Positions 1 to 7,696 of a DNA stretch of 64,000 nt are shown here, in pieces (position 1 is the first letter of the stretch; every line of letters begins with the position of its first letter). A program made the position numbers and the translations under genes. The stretch is from assembly GCF_000422705.1 (NCBI RefSeq), contig NZ_AUGO01000002.1:248001-312000 (forward strand), read 5' to 3'. The notes under the pieces were generated by a model that made no database searches, was not told where the DNA came from, and saw only the letters and a program-made list of their open reading frames with translations. Source of the stretch: Flavobacterium soli DSM 19725 (lineage in GTDB: Bacteria; Bacteroidota; Bacteroidia; Flavobacteriales; Flavobacteriaceae).

Positions 1-461
1 GAACTGAAGTAAATTTGCCTTGGAAGTTACAATTGTCAAATGTTGCTGCAGCAGCCATTAAAGGAGATAACACCGTTGATAACGTGGAAAGAGTTGAGGT
101 TAACAATGCTTTAGGAACTTATACAATAGAAATTTCTCATAAAGGAACTTTGCAAGGAGGTAGTCAGCCAGTCAGTTTAATTGTTTCTGGATTCAATACG
201 GCTGTTCTTTCAACTCCTAATTATAAATTTAATGATCTTTCAATTTTTCCAAATCCTACAAATGATGTCTTGAATTTCAATTTAGGTGATATGTCAACAA
301 TCGGTGATATTTCAATTATCGATGTTTCTGGTAAATTAATTACTCCAAGATTTGATTTGAATTCAAAAAAGATTGATGTTTCTAATCTACAATCAGGTGT
401 TTACTTTGTAAGATTTGCTTCAGAAGGTAAGTCTTTAACTAAAAAGTTTGTTAAACTTTAA
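1..461 (+). CDS. C-terminal fragment of a T9SS-secreted protein, probably an S8-type peptidase
   Basis: The reading frame is open at the window edge, so the gene starts upstream; the TTG at 15 is internal. The last ~75 residues form a type A T9SS sorting domain: the motif FPNPTNDVLNF, a short beta-rich repeat, and the ending GVYFVRF followed by a basic tail KKFVKL. This family is exported by the Sec system, moved across the outer membrane by T9SS, and has the domain removed at the surface. The segment before it (GTYTIEISHKGTL, then SLIVSG) resembles the last beta domain that follows subtilisin-like S8 catalytic domains in Flavobacterium. That assignment is inferred, because the catalytic part lies outside the window. 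A terminator follows 27 bases after the stop. Confidence 0.8.
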   Translation, partial: TEVNLPWKLQLSNVAAAAIKGDNTVDNVERVEVNNALGTYTIEISHKGTLQGGSQPVSLIVSGFNTAVLSTPNYKFNDLSIFPNPTNDVLNFNLGDMSTIGDISIIDVSGKLITPRFDLNSKKIDVSNLQSGVYFVRFASEGKSLTKKFVKL

Positions 462-488
462 TGTAAGCTCCATATATAATAGTTTTAT

Positions 489-513
489 AACCCGCTTTAT
501 AGCGGGTTTTTTA
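489..513 (+). terminator. Rho-independent terminator after the T9SS gene
   Basis: An 8-bp perfect stem AACCCGCT/AGCGGGTT with loop TTAT runs into six T residues. It lies 27 bases after the stop of the T9SS gene. Confidence 0.9.
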
Positions 514-535
514 TTTTAGTTAACACAAAAAAAAT

Positions 536-543
536 TACCTTTG
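536..543 (+). promoter_or_regulatory. Promoter -7 box TACCTTTG for the porin gene
   Basis: The box matches the Bacteroidota consensus TAnnTTTG exactly and lies 18 bases before the ATG at 562. No clear TTG -33 element is seen upstream. Because transcription should start just downstream of the box, the in-frame TTG at 541 (part of the box) cannot be the start codon. Confidence 0.75.
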
Positions 544-561
544 CCCAAATGTTACTTATCG

Positions 562-2547
562 ATGGCTAAAAAGTTTTTTTTAATTCTATTTTTACTTTTA
601 TCGTTCATAACTCTTGCACAAAAAAACCAATTGAAAGGTAGTTCTGGAATGGGTATTCAAGGAACTTCAAACCAGCAAGGGAACCAAGAGAAAAAGAAAA
701 CTCCAAAGGCAAAAACGCCTAAAGCACCAATCGATTTGTATAGAGTGGTGACTTTAGAAAAAGATACCACCTACATTGATACTTCATTGTCAATACAAAA
801 AGAATACATTTATAATTATCTTAGAAGAGACAATTTTGGACTCTTGCCTTTTGCAAATGAAGGGCAAACCTATCAGACTTTACAATATGGTTTGAGAGAT
901 TATTCTCCATTTCCTGAATTCGGATTCAAAGGAAAACACTTCAATTATCTTGAAGCAAATCAAATCAATTACTACTCGGTTGCAACACCTTTAACGGAGC
1001 TTTATTTTAAGACCGTCATGGAGCAGGGACAATCGGTTGATGCGTTTATAGCGGTTAACACTTCCGAAAGATTAAATTTTTCCATAGCATACAAGGGAGT
1101 AAGATCTTTAGGTAAATATATAAATCAGCTCTCAAGCACAGGGAATTTTCGTTTTACAATGAGTTATCACACGGAGAGTAAGAGGTATTCCGTTAATTTG
1201 CACATGACTGCACAAGATATGTCAAATGGTGAAAACGGAGGAATCAGCAATCCTGAAGATTTTGAAGGTAATAATGCCGACTTTAGGGATAGAGCTCGGC
1301 TTAATGTATACCTTACTGATGCTAAATCTTTGCTCGACGGAAGTCGTTATTTTGTAGACCACCATTTCAGAATTAATAAAACTGAGGGAGAAAATAACCT
1401 CTACATCGACCATCAGTTTAATTACGAACATAAATTCTTTGAATATTCACAACCAACCTTAGCTTCAGTGATTCCTGATGAAGCTGGAAATCAAACTTTT
1501 GTTAGATTTGGAGATGCCTATATTTCCAGTAATATCAACGACAAAACGAGATATAACAGGATGTATAATAAAATTGGAGCAACCTATGAAAACAAGACCT
1601 TAGGCCAATTTCAATTTTTTGCAGAAGACTTCAGATTCAATCACTATTATAAATCTATTTTGGTTTTTGATAATGCTCCAACAATACCTAGTTCCTTGAG
1701 TGATAGAATCAATACGGTCGGAGGGCAATATACCTATCAAAAGAATAGTTGGAATGGAAAAGCGCTTTATTCCACTTCACTTTCAGATCAGGATATGTCT
1801 AATCTAAACCTGACAGCTACCTATACATTGGATGACGAGAATCAGTTTTCATTCCAATATCAAAACATTAGCAAGCTTCCAGACCATCAATACAATCTTT
1901 ACCAAAGTAGTTATAAAGAATACAATTGGGTAAATGATTTTAAAAATGAAAAAATAAATAATTTCGAAGTTACCGCAAATACCAGATGGCTCAATGCTTC
2001 TTTGCAAGTTTCTACGTTAAACGATAAGTTGTATTATAGTGACGACAGTACTGAAGAAGATGTTGTTTTAGTGTCGCCAAAGCAATATGATAACACCATT
2101 AATTTTCTGTCATTAAAAATTAGTAAAGAGATAAGAGTAGGGAAATTTGCATTAGATAACACCATTCTCTATCAAAAAGTAGATCAAAAAGATCCTATCC
2201 TAAATGTACCGGAATTAGTAACTAGAAATACGCTCTATTTTTCCGATCACTTTTTCAAAAAAGCAATGTTCCTTCAAACAGGTATAACTTTTAACTATTT
2301 TACCAAGTATTTTGCTAATGATTACAATCCATTGTTAGGGGATTTTTCTGTTCAAAACAAGCAAGAAATTGGTGATTTTCCAATGTTTGATTTTTTTGTA
2401 AATGCAAAAGTTCGACAAACCAGAATTTATCTCAAAGCCGAACATTTCAATTCAAGCATTACAGGGAATAACTTTTACACCGCTCCAAATTATCCCTACC
2501 GAGATTTCATGGTACGTTTCGGATTAGTGTGGAATTTCTTCCAATAA
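562..2547 (+). CDS. Putative outer-membrane porin (Porin_10-like)
   Basis: A 661-residue protein with a clear signal peptide (MAKKFFLILFLLLSFITLAQ), a low-complexity linker rich in Lys, Pro and Thr at about 35-60, then a long region of alternating aromatic and polar residues typical of beta strands. It ends in VRFGLVWNFFQ, an aromatic C-terminus usual for outer-membrane barrels. It resembles the 'putative porin' family common in Flavobacteriia. The ATG at 562 was chosen because the upstream in-frame TTG at 541 is part of the promoter. It stands alone, between a terminator and the promoter of the next gene. Substrate is unknown. Confidence 0.8.
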   Translation: MAKKFFLILFLLLSFITLAQKNQLKGSSGMGIQGTSNQQGNQEKKKTPKAKTPKAPIDLYRVVTLEKDTTYIDTSLSIQKEYIYNYLRRDNFGLLPFANEGQTYQTLQYGLRDYSPFPEFGFKGKHFNYLEANQINYYSVATPLTELYFKTVMEQGQSVDAFIAVNTSERLNFSIAYKGVRSLGKYINQLSSTGNFRFTMSYHTESKRYSVNLHMTAQDMSNGENGGISNPEDFEGNNADFRDRARLNVYLTDAKSLLDGSRYFVDHHFRINKTEGENNLYIDHQFNYEHKFFEYSQPTLASVIPDEAGNQTFVRFGDAYISSNINDKTRYNRMYNKIGATYENKTLGQFQFFAEDFRFNHYYKSILVFDNAPTIPSSLSDRINTVGGQYTYQKNSWNGKALYSTSLSDQDMSNLNLTATYTLDDENQFSFQYQNISKLPDHQYNLYQSSYKEYNWVNDFKNEKINNFEVTANTRWLNASLQVSTLNDKLYYSDDSTEEDVVLVSPKQYDNTINFLSLKISKEIRVGKFALDNTILYQKVDQKDPILNVPELVTRNTLYFSDHFFKKAMFLQTGITFNYFTKYFANDYNPLLGDFSVQNKQEIGDFPMFDFFVNAKVRQTRIYLKAEHFNSSITGNNFYTAPNYPYRDFMVRFGLVWNFFQ

Positions 2548-2602
2548 TTTTTAGGAACGAAACGCTCGCGCATTTTCAGCAATCCATATTCCTGCTTTCC
2601 AC

Positions 2603-2642
2603 AATATCTTTTTATTCTTAAAGAAAGAATAAAAAGGATATT
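2603..2642 (+). other. Hairpin downstream of the porin gene
   Basis: Arms at 2603-2619 and 2625-2642 pair over 17 bp with a single bulged G. There is no T-run after it, so it is a weak candidate for a terminator or an mRNA 3'-end stabiliser. Confidence 0.45.
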
Positions 2643-2677
2643 TGCTCCAATCAGGGTTAGAGAAAAAACCTTAGTAC

Positions 2678-2708
2678 TTTGGAAACCATTTAAATATCGA
2701 TACCTTTG
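2678..2708 (+). promoter_or_regulatory. Bacteroidota-type promoter for the PLP enzyme gene
   Basis: TTTG at 2678-2681, a 19-base spacer and TACCTTTG at 2701-2708 match the -33/-7 consensus closely. The start codon is at 2740. Confidence 0.85.
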
Positions 2709-2739
2709 CAACGATTTCGCAATAAAACAGTAAATAAAA

Positions 2740-4101
2740 ATGAAATACGCTAAAAATATACTAGAAACCATTGGAAATACACCTTTGGTAAAGCTAAATA
2801 AGGTAACAAAAGAAGTTGATGCATTGGTGTTGGCCAAAGTTGAAACCTTCAATCCAGGAAATTCTGTAAAAGATAGAATGGCTGTCAAAATGGTTGAAGA
2901 TGCCGAAGCAGATGGTCGCTTGAAACCAGGCGGAACCATTATCGAAGGAACTTCTGGAAACACAGGAATGGGTTTGGCTCTGGCTGCAATTGTCAAAGGT
3001 TACAAGCTTATTTGTGTGATTACCGACAAACAATCAAAAGAAAAAATGGACATTCTTCGTGCCGTTGGAGCAAGAGTTGTAGTTTGTCCTACCGATGTTG
3101 AGCCAACAGATCCACGTTCCTATTATTCAGTATCCAAAAAATTAGGAGAGGAAACGCCAAATTCATGGTATGTAAATCAGTATGATAATCCTTCGAACGC
3201 TATTGCACATTACGAACAAACTGGACCAGAAATTTGGGAACAGACAGAAGGTAAAATCACACATTTTGTGGTTGGAGTAGGAACCGGAGGAACGATTTCA
3301 GGAGTTGCCAAATATTTAAAGGAAAAAAATCCAAATATTAAAATCTGGGGAATCGATACTTATGGTTCGGTTTTCAAAAAGTATCACGAAACTGGTATTT
3401 TTGACGAAAATGAAATTTATTCTTATATAACGGAAGGAATCGGAGAAGATATTCTTCCTAAAAATGTTGATTTTTCGCTTATTGATGGCTTTACAAAAGT
3501 AACCGATAAAGATGCTGCGGTTTATACTAGAAAAATTGCCCTCGAAGAAGGTATATTTGTAGGAAACTCTGCAGGTTCGGCCATAAAAGGATTGTTGCAA
3601 TTAAAGGAACATTTCAAGCCCGAAGATGTTGTAGTGGTTTTATTTCACGATTCAGGAAGTCGTTATGTAGGTAAAATGTTCAATGACGATTGGATGCGAG
3701 AAAGAGGTTTCTTGGACGAAGACATCAAAAAAGCAGAAGACGTTATCAAGGACCATATCGATAAGCCTTTGGTAATTGTTCGAACAGAAGAATTAGTTTC
3801 GCACGCTATCGAAAGAATGCGAAAATATAAGATATCACAAATTCCAGTTATTGATGTAAATGGCTTTGTCGGTTCTGTTGACGAAACAGATTTGTTTCAA
3901 AGTTATGTTTCAGATAAAAATGTAGCCGAAAAACCAATTCGTGAAGTAATGGGAAAACCATATCCGATTGTGAAAATTGGAACTGCTATCGAAGAAGTTT
4001 CAAAGCTTTTCACAAAAGACAATCAAGCAGTTTTAGTTGATTTAGGAAATGGAAAGCATCATATTATTACCAAATATGATATTATTGGTTCGATAAAATA
4101 A
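2740..4101 (+). CDS. PLP-dependent cysteine/cystathionine beta-synthase with C-terminal CBS domains
   Basis: A 453-residue fold-type II PLP enzyme. Visible motifs are NSVKDR with the probable Schiff-base Lys44, TSGNTG at 71-76 (substrate carboxylate loop), GTGGTISG at 181-188 (phosphate-binding loop) and GNSAGSA near 275-281. From about residue 343 a CBS-domain pair follows, a module that in cystathionine beta-synthases binds adenosyl ligands and regulates activity. Known family reactions join serine or O-acetylserine with homocysteine or sulfide. Which of the two this enzyme prefers cannot be read from the sequence. It is a single-gene unit with its own promoter and a strong terminator. Confidence 0.88.
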   Translation: MKYAKNILETIGNTPLVKLNKVTKEVDALVLAKVETFNPGNSVKDRMAVKMVEDAEADGRLKPGGTIIEGTSGNTGMGLALAAIVKGYKLICVITDKQSKEKMDILRAVGARVVVCPTDVEPTDPRSYYSVSKKLGEETPNSWYVNQYDNPSNAIAHYEQTGPEIWEQTEGKITHFVVGVGTGGTISGVAKYLKEKNPNIKIWGIDTYGSVFKKYHETGIFDENEIYSYITEGIGEDILPKNVDFSLIDGFTKVTDKDAAVYTRKIALEEGIFVGNSAGSAIKGLLQLKEHFKPEDVVVVLFHDSGSRYVGKMFNDDWMRERGFLDEDIKKAEDVIKDHIDKPLVIVRTEELVSHAIERMRKYKISQIPVIDVNGFVGSVDETDLFQSYVSDKNVAEKPIREVMGKPYPIVKIGTAIEEVSKLFTKDNQAVLVDLGNGKHHIITKYDIIGSIK

Positions 4102-4107
4102 AGACAT

Positions 4108-4140
4108 CCTAACAGGTTTTCAAAACCTGTTAGGTATTTT
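4108..4140 (+). terminator. Terminator after the PLP enzyme gene
   Basis: A near-perfect palindrome, CCTAACAGGTTTT at 4108-4120 against 4122-4134, is followed by a short T-rich stretch. It lies seven bases after the stop codon. Confidence 0.8.
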
Positions 4141-4147
4141 CAAAAGC

Positions 4148-4729
4148 GTGAAAGAAAAAAACATGTATATCATTGCAGGCTGTAACGGAGCTTGAAAAAC
4201 AACAGCTTCTTTTACAATATTGCCAGAAATATTAGATTGTAAAGAGTTCGTAAACGCTGATGAGATTTCAAAAGGGTTATCGCCTTTTCAGCCTGAAAAA
4301 TTTGCATTTGAAGCTGGTAGAATTATGCTGGAACGAATTGATTTTTTATTGAAATCAAACGAAAATTTTGCTTTCGAAACTACATTATCAACCAAAACAT
4401 ATAAACATAAATTACTCCAGGCCAAAGCAAATGGGTTTAAGGTGAAATTGTTGTTTTTTTGGTTACCAACGATTGAAATGGCAATTAACAGAGTTGCAAT
4501 TAGAGTTTCAGAAGGAGGACATAATATTCCAAGTGACGTAATTGCAAGAAGATATAAACGCGGAATTGAAAATCTATTCAAAATTTATTTACCTTTCTGT
4601 GATAGTTGGATGATTTATGATAATGAATCAGTTCCGGAAATAATTGAAGGTTTGCTAAATCAAGAAAATGAAATTTTCGATAGCAAAAGATGGAGTCAAT
4701 TAATAACTTTAAAATTAAAAGATGAATAG
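4148..4729 (+). pseudogene. Zeta-toxin-family P-loop kinase gene, interrupted by TGA in the Walker A motif
   Basis: From GTG 4148 or ATG 4163 the frame reads MYIIAGCNGA, then TGA at 4193-4195, then KTTASFTILPEILD and on to 4729 without further interruption. The expected motif is GCNGAGKTT, so a GGA glycine codon has become TGA at the invariant Gly before the P-loop Lys. The rest is intact: NADEISKGLSPF, FAFETTLST and an R-rich IARRYKRGIENLF segment. The family phosphorylates small molecules such as UDP-N-acetylglucosamine in zeta toxins, or unknown targets in chromosomal homologues. Initiation at the downstream TTG 4220 would give 169 residues with no P-loop and no expected activity. A 56-codon gene overlaps its stop. 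Confidence 0.85.
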
Positions 4730-4892
4730 GAAAACTGCAAAGAACGATGATTTTCATATTAAGGTAATGAAGGGTTTAAAGTTGTCTTATGAAAGACTAA
4801 TTCAAAGCAAAATTGAAAAAAATCAATCTGTCGTTGTTATTCGAGATGGAAAAGTTCTAACCATAAAAGCTTCTGAATTACGCAAAATGTAA
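4722..4892 (+). CDS. Small protein overlapping the zeta-like kinase gene, candidate antitoxin
   Basis: The ATG at 4722 lies inside the last codons of the kinase gene, an 8-base overlap that implies translational coupling. It encodes 56 residues beginning MNRKTAKNDDFHIKVMKGL and ending LTIKASELRKM. The protein is basic and predicted helical at the start, with a strand-like SVVVIRDGKVLTI segment near residues 36-48. I do not recognise a named family. The position directly after a zeta-like kinase suggests an antitoxin or regulatory partner, but this is inference; in classical epsilon-zeta systems the antitoxin gene precedes the toxin. Confidence 0.65.
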   Translation: MNRKTAKNDDFHIKVMKGLKLSYERLIQSKIEKNQSVVVIRDGKVLTIKASELRKM

Positions 4893-4910
4893 TGCATTTC
4901 AAATTTTATT

Positions 4911-4947
4911 AAAAAGCCTAACAGTCTAAAAGCAGTTAGGCTTTTTT
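4911..4947 (+). terminator. Terminator after the kinase/small-protein pair
   Basis: AAAAAGCCTAAC at 4911-4922 pairs with 4935-4946, a 12-bp stem whose 3' arm is the T-run. It closes the two-gene unit. Confidence 0.9.
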
Positions 4948-5044
4948 ATTTTAAAAAAAAATCACTAATCCACTTGTTTAAGTTATAAAAATATTTTACT
5001 TTAGTTATGAGTTTTAGCCATATACATAACTAAATGCCAACAAG

Positions 5045-6313
5045 ATGAAAGAGGACTTCTTGCACTATCTCTGGAAATTCAAAAAATTCGACACTTCGAG
5101 TTTAGAAACATCAAACAAAGAATCTATTTCAATACTTCATTCAGGTCAATATTTGCAATTGGCAGGGCCAGATTTTTTTAATGCTCAAATTATAATCGGA
5201 AATCAAAAATGGGCTGGAAACGTAGAGATTCACCTGAAATCTTCTGATTGGTATGTGCATCATCACGAAAGAGATGAAGCTTATGAAAATGTAATTCTTC
5301 ACGTAGTGTGGGAACATGATGCCGAAATTTTCAGGAAAAACAATACCGAAATTCCAGTTTTAGAACTAAAAAAGTATGTTGCGAAAGATGTTTTAGAAAA
5401 TTATCAGTCTTTAATAGCTCCTAAATCATGGATTTTTTGTGAAAAACAACTGAACGATATTCCTGAATTTGCTTTGGAAAATTGGAAAGAACGTTTGTAT
5501 CTAGAACGTCTGGAACGAAAAGCACTTCCTATACAAGAATTGTTTGAAACCTTAAATAGAGATTGGGAAGCCGTTCTGTTTTGTCTACTTGCCAAAAATT
5601 TCGGATTGAATACCAATGGAGAAAGTTTTCTTAAAGTTGCAACATCAATACCTTTCCAAGTTATCAGAAAAGAAAGTGCCGAAGTTGAAAATCTTGAAGC
5701 GCTTCTTTTTGGAAGATCAGGATTATTGGAGCACGAAAAAGAAGATAATTATTTCAAGGATTTGAAATTTCGATATTTTTATCTGCTCCATAAATACCAG
5801 CTCGAAAAAACAGTCATTGCTCCATTGCAGTTTTTCAAGCATAGGCCGGATAATTTTCCAACAATCCGCTTGTCGCAATTTGCGAATTTATATTTTCAAC
5901 AACACAATCTGTTCTCAAAACTAATGAGTATTCGAAAGATTAAGGAAGTGTATGACCTACTTGATGTTTCGGTAGCTCCCTATTGGCAAACTCATTATCA
6001 ATTTGACAAGGAAAGTCCAAAAAAGAAAAAACAACTTTCTAAATCCTTTATCGATTTGATTATCATCAATACCATTCTGCCAATTCAATTTACCTACTAC
6101 AAAAACCAAAACAAAGAAATCTATGAAGACCTTATTGAATTGTCAAATGAAATCGCCCCGGAAAATAACGCCATAATTGAAAAATTTTCTGCGTTCGGAA
6201 TTAAATCCGAAAATGCCTTTTCTACTCAAGCTTTGCTGCAACTCAAAAATGAATATTGCAATAAAGGAAAATGTATGGAATGTGCAATCGGGACAGAACT
6301 TTTAAAAAAATAA
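5045..6313 (+). CDS. DUF2851 family protein
   Basis: A 422-residue soluble protein starting MKEDFLHYLWKFKKFD and containing the conserved N-terminal stretch GPDFFNAQIIIG...WAGNVEIHLKSSDW...HHHERDEAYENVILHVVW, which marks the DUF2851 family of Bacteroidota. The Asp/Glu/His-rich core (GNVEIH, HHHERD) looks like a metal-dependent or nuclease-like active site, but no activity is established to my knowledge. The C-terminus has four cysteines in CNKGKCMEC plus one nearby, a possible metal cluster. It has no signal peptide. A PspC-domain gene follows after 50 bases on the same strand. Confidence 0.85.
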   Translation: MKEDFLHYLWKFKKFDTSSLETSNKESISILHSGQYLQLAGPDFFNAQIIIGNQKWAGNVEIHLKSSDWYVHHHERDEAYENVILHVVWEHDAEIFRKNNTEIPVLELKKYVAKDVLENYQSLIAPKSWIFCEKQLNDIPEFALENWKERLYLERLERKALPIQELFETLNRDWEAVLFCLLAKNFGLNTNGESFLKVATSIPFQVIRKESAEVENLEALLFGRSGLLEHEKEDNYFKDLKFRYFYLLHKYQLEKTVIAPLQFFKHRPDNFPTIRLSQFANLYFQQHNLFSKLMSIRKIKEVYDLLDVSVAPYWQTHYQFDKESPKKKKQLSKSFIDLIIINTILPIQFTYYKNQNKEIYEDLIELSNEIAPENNAIIEKFSAFGIKSENAFSTQALLQLKNEYCNKGKCMECAIGTELLKK

Positions 6314-6363
6314 CCTGCTTTTAATTTAATTCATTAATTTTATCCCATCCAAAGTAAATCAAA

Positions 6364-6591
6364 ATGTCATTCGTAATTAGGCTAAAATATTTCTTCGAAA
6401 AACACGGCTTTAATGCAACATCTCGATTGGCTGACAAATTAGGAATGCGAGCCAGTAGCGTTCGTTTGTTCTTTATCTACATCACTTTTGTAACTGCAGG
6501 CCTTTGGTTTGGAGTCTATTTAACTTTGGCTTTTTGGATAAAACTTAAAGATTTGATTAGAGCAAAACGCACATCGGTATTCGATTTGTAA
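6364..6591 (+). CDS. PspC-domain small membrane protein
   Basis: A 75-residue protein with a short cytoplasmic N-terminus (ATSRLADKLGMRASSVRLFFIY) and one or two hydrophobic segments at about 34-62, the layout of PspC domains. In enterobacteria PspC is an inner-membrane stress-signalling component; here no other Psp gene is nearby, so only the fold is supported. It lies 50 bases after DUF2851 and 11 bases before the next gene, probably one transcript. Confidence 0.75.
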   Translation: MSFVIRLKYFFEKHGFNATSRLADKLGMRASSVRLFFIYITFVTAGLWFGVYLTLAFWIKLKDLIRAKRTSVFDL

Positions 6592-6602
6592 ATTTTGTTG
6601 CT

Positions 6603-7472
6603 ATGAAAAAAATGTTTTTAAAGTTTTCGCGAATAGAGCGAAACGGAATTTTTATGCTCCTTTCTATTATAATTGCTATTCAATTGTTGTACTTTTTTAG
6701 TGATTTTTCGGTCGCTAAAGAAAATGATCTCCGAAAGCAAAAATGGATTGCATTGCAGCCAGTTATGGACTCTTTGAAAAAAGAAAAAGAAGATTATGTG
6801 CCAAAGATTTATCCGTTTAATCCCAACTTTATTACAGACTTTAAAGGATATAAACTCGGGATGTCTGTTGCAGAAATAGACAGATTATTGGCATTTCGTA
6901 AAACAAATAAGTATGTGAATTCTGCTCAAGAGTTTCAGCAAGTGACGATGGTATCAGATTCTTTGTTGAAAACGATGGCTCCTTATTTTAAATTTCCAGA
7001 TTGGGTAAATAATAGAAAAAACAAGCAGTTTGTAGACTATTCGAAACCGAATTTTGAGAAGAAACAAAAAACTGTGGTGATGGATATTAATCAAGCAACT
7101 CAGGAAGATTTGATAAAAGTGTATGGGATTGGTCCAGCCCTTTCTGAAAGAATTTTAAAAGAAAAATCGAAATTTGGGTCATTTATGACGATGGATCAAA
7201 TCCAGCACATTTGGGGGCTTTCGCCAGAAGTGATTGAGAATCTCAATAAACATTTTGAAATTAGAAGTATTCCTGATGTCAAAAAACTGCAAATAAATAC
7301 AGCTTCAATTAAAGAACTTTCGGAATTTCCTTATTTCCGATATGCTTTAGCGAGAGAAATAGTAATTTATAGAAGCATGAAGGGTAGTATCAAAAGCGCT
7401 GAAGATTTGTCAAAGATTAAAGGCTTTCCTGTTGAAAAGGTAAGCATAATTGATAAATATTTGGAGTATTAA
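6603..7472 (+). CDS. Membrane-anchored helix-hairpin-helix protein (ComEA-like repeats)
   Basis: A 289-residue protein with an N-terminal membrane anchor (GIFMLLSIIIAIQLLYFF, about residues 15-32) and two or three helix-hairpin-helix units in the C-terminal half. One reads INQATQEDLIKVYGIGPALSERIL, another INTASIKELSEFPYFRYALA. This is the ComEA-type pattern, which in naturally competent bacteria binds incoming double-stranded DNA at the membrane. A role in DNA uptake is possible but inferred; the neighbours give no further competence genes. It is the last gene of the DUF2851-pspC unit. Confidence 0.8.
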   Translation: MKKMFLKFSRIERNGIFMLLSIIIAIQLLYFFSDFSVAKENDLRKQKWIALQPVMDSLKKEKEDYVPKIYPFNPNFITDFKGYKLGMSVAEIDRLLAFRKTNKYVNSAQEFQQVTMVSDSLLKTMAPYFKFPDWVNNRKNKQFVDYSKPNFEKKQKTVVMDINQATQEDLIKVYGIGPALSERILKEKSKFGSFMTMDQIQHIWGLSPEVIENLNKHFEIRSIPDVKKLQINTASIKELSEFPYFRYALAREIVIYRSMKGSIKSAEDLSKIKGFPVEKVSIIDKYLEY

Positions 7473-7646
7473 TTTGACGAGGATTTTAAAAACTCATCAG
7501 TAAATTTTTATTGTTTTATTCAATTGCAAAAAAGAGTCATCGGACTCTAACCATCAAAAACATTAAGCAAGACTTAAATGTTTCTTAAATTGCGGATTTG
7601 ATAAAAAATAATGGCTTTTCTGTTTAAAATAAAAAAATAAATGCCT

Positions 7647-7654
7647 TATATTTG
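7647..7654 (+). promoter_or_regulatory. Promoter -7 box TATATTTG for the acyl-CoA dehydrogenase gene
   Basis: An exact TAnnTTTG match 42 bases before the ATG at 7697. The expected upstream TTG is not clear. The 7473-7646 stretch otherwise holds one small hairpin at 7533-7548 and AT-rich sequence. Confidence 0.65.
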
Positions 7655-7696
7655 AAATTCTAAAAAATTAAGATAAAAATACACCTTTATATTTAT

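Noticed and set aside
2496..2996. 166-codon minus-strand frame over the porin end and the PLP enzyme start
   Set aside because: It runs across a promoter and two well-supported genes on the other strand and has no recognisable protein features.
4193..4195. TGA read as an amino acid (selenocysteine or reassigned codon)
   Set aside because: TGA ends other genes here, for example the DUF2089-like gene (33846-33848) and the TPR kinase gene (44441-44443). No SECIS-like need is apparent, and the family position is glycine.
4220..4729. Intact 169-residue protein starting at TTG 4220
   Set aside because: It would lack the P-loop that defines the family; the in-frame upstream sequence shows the motif with a stop inside.
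7533..7548. Hairpin AGAGTC/GACTCT as a terminator of the helix-hairpin-helix gene
   Set aside because: There is no T-run on the plus strand; only the minus strand would have one and no minus-strand gene ends there.
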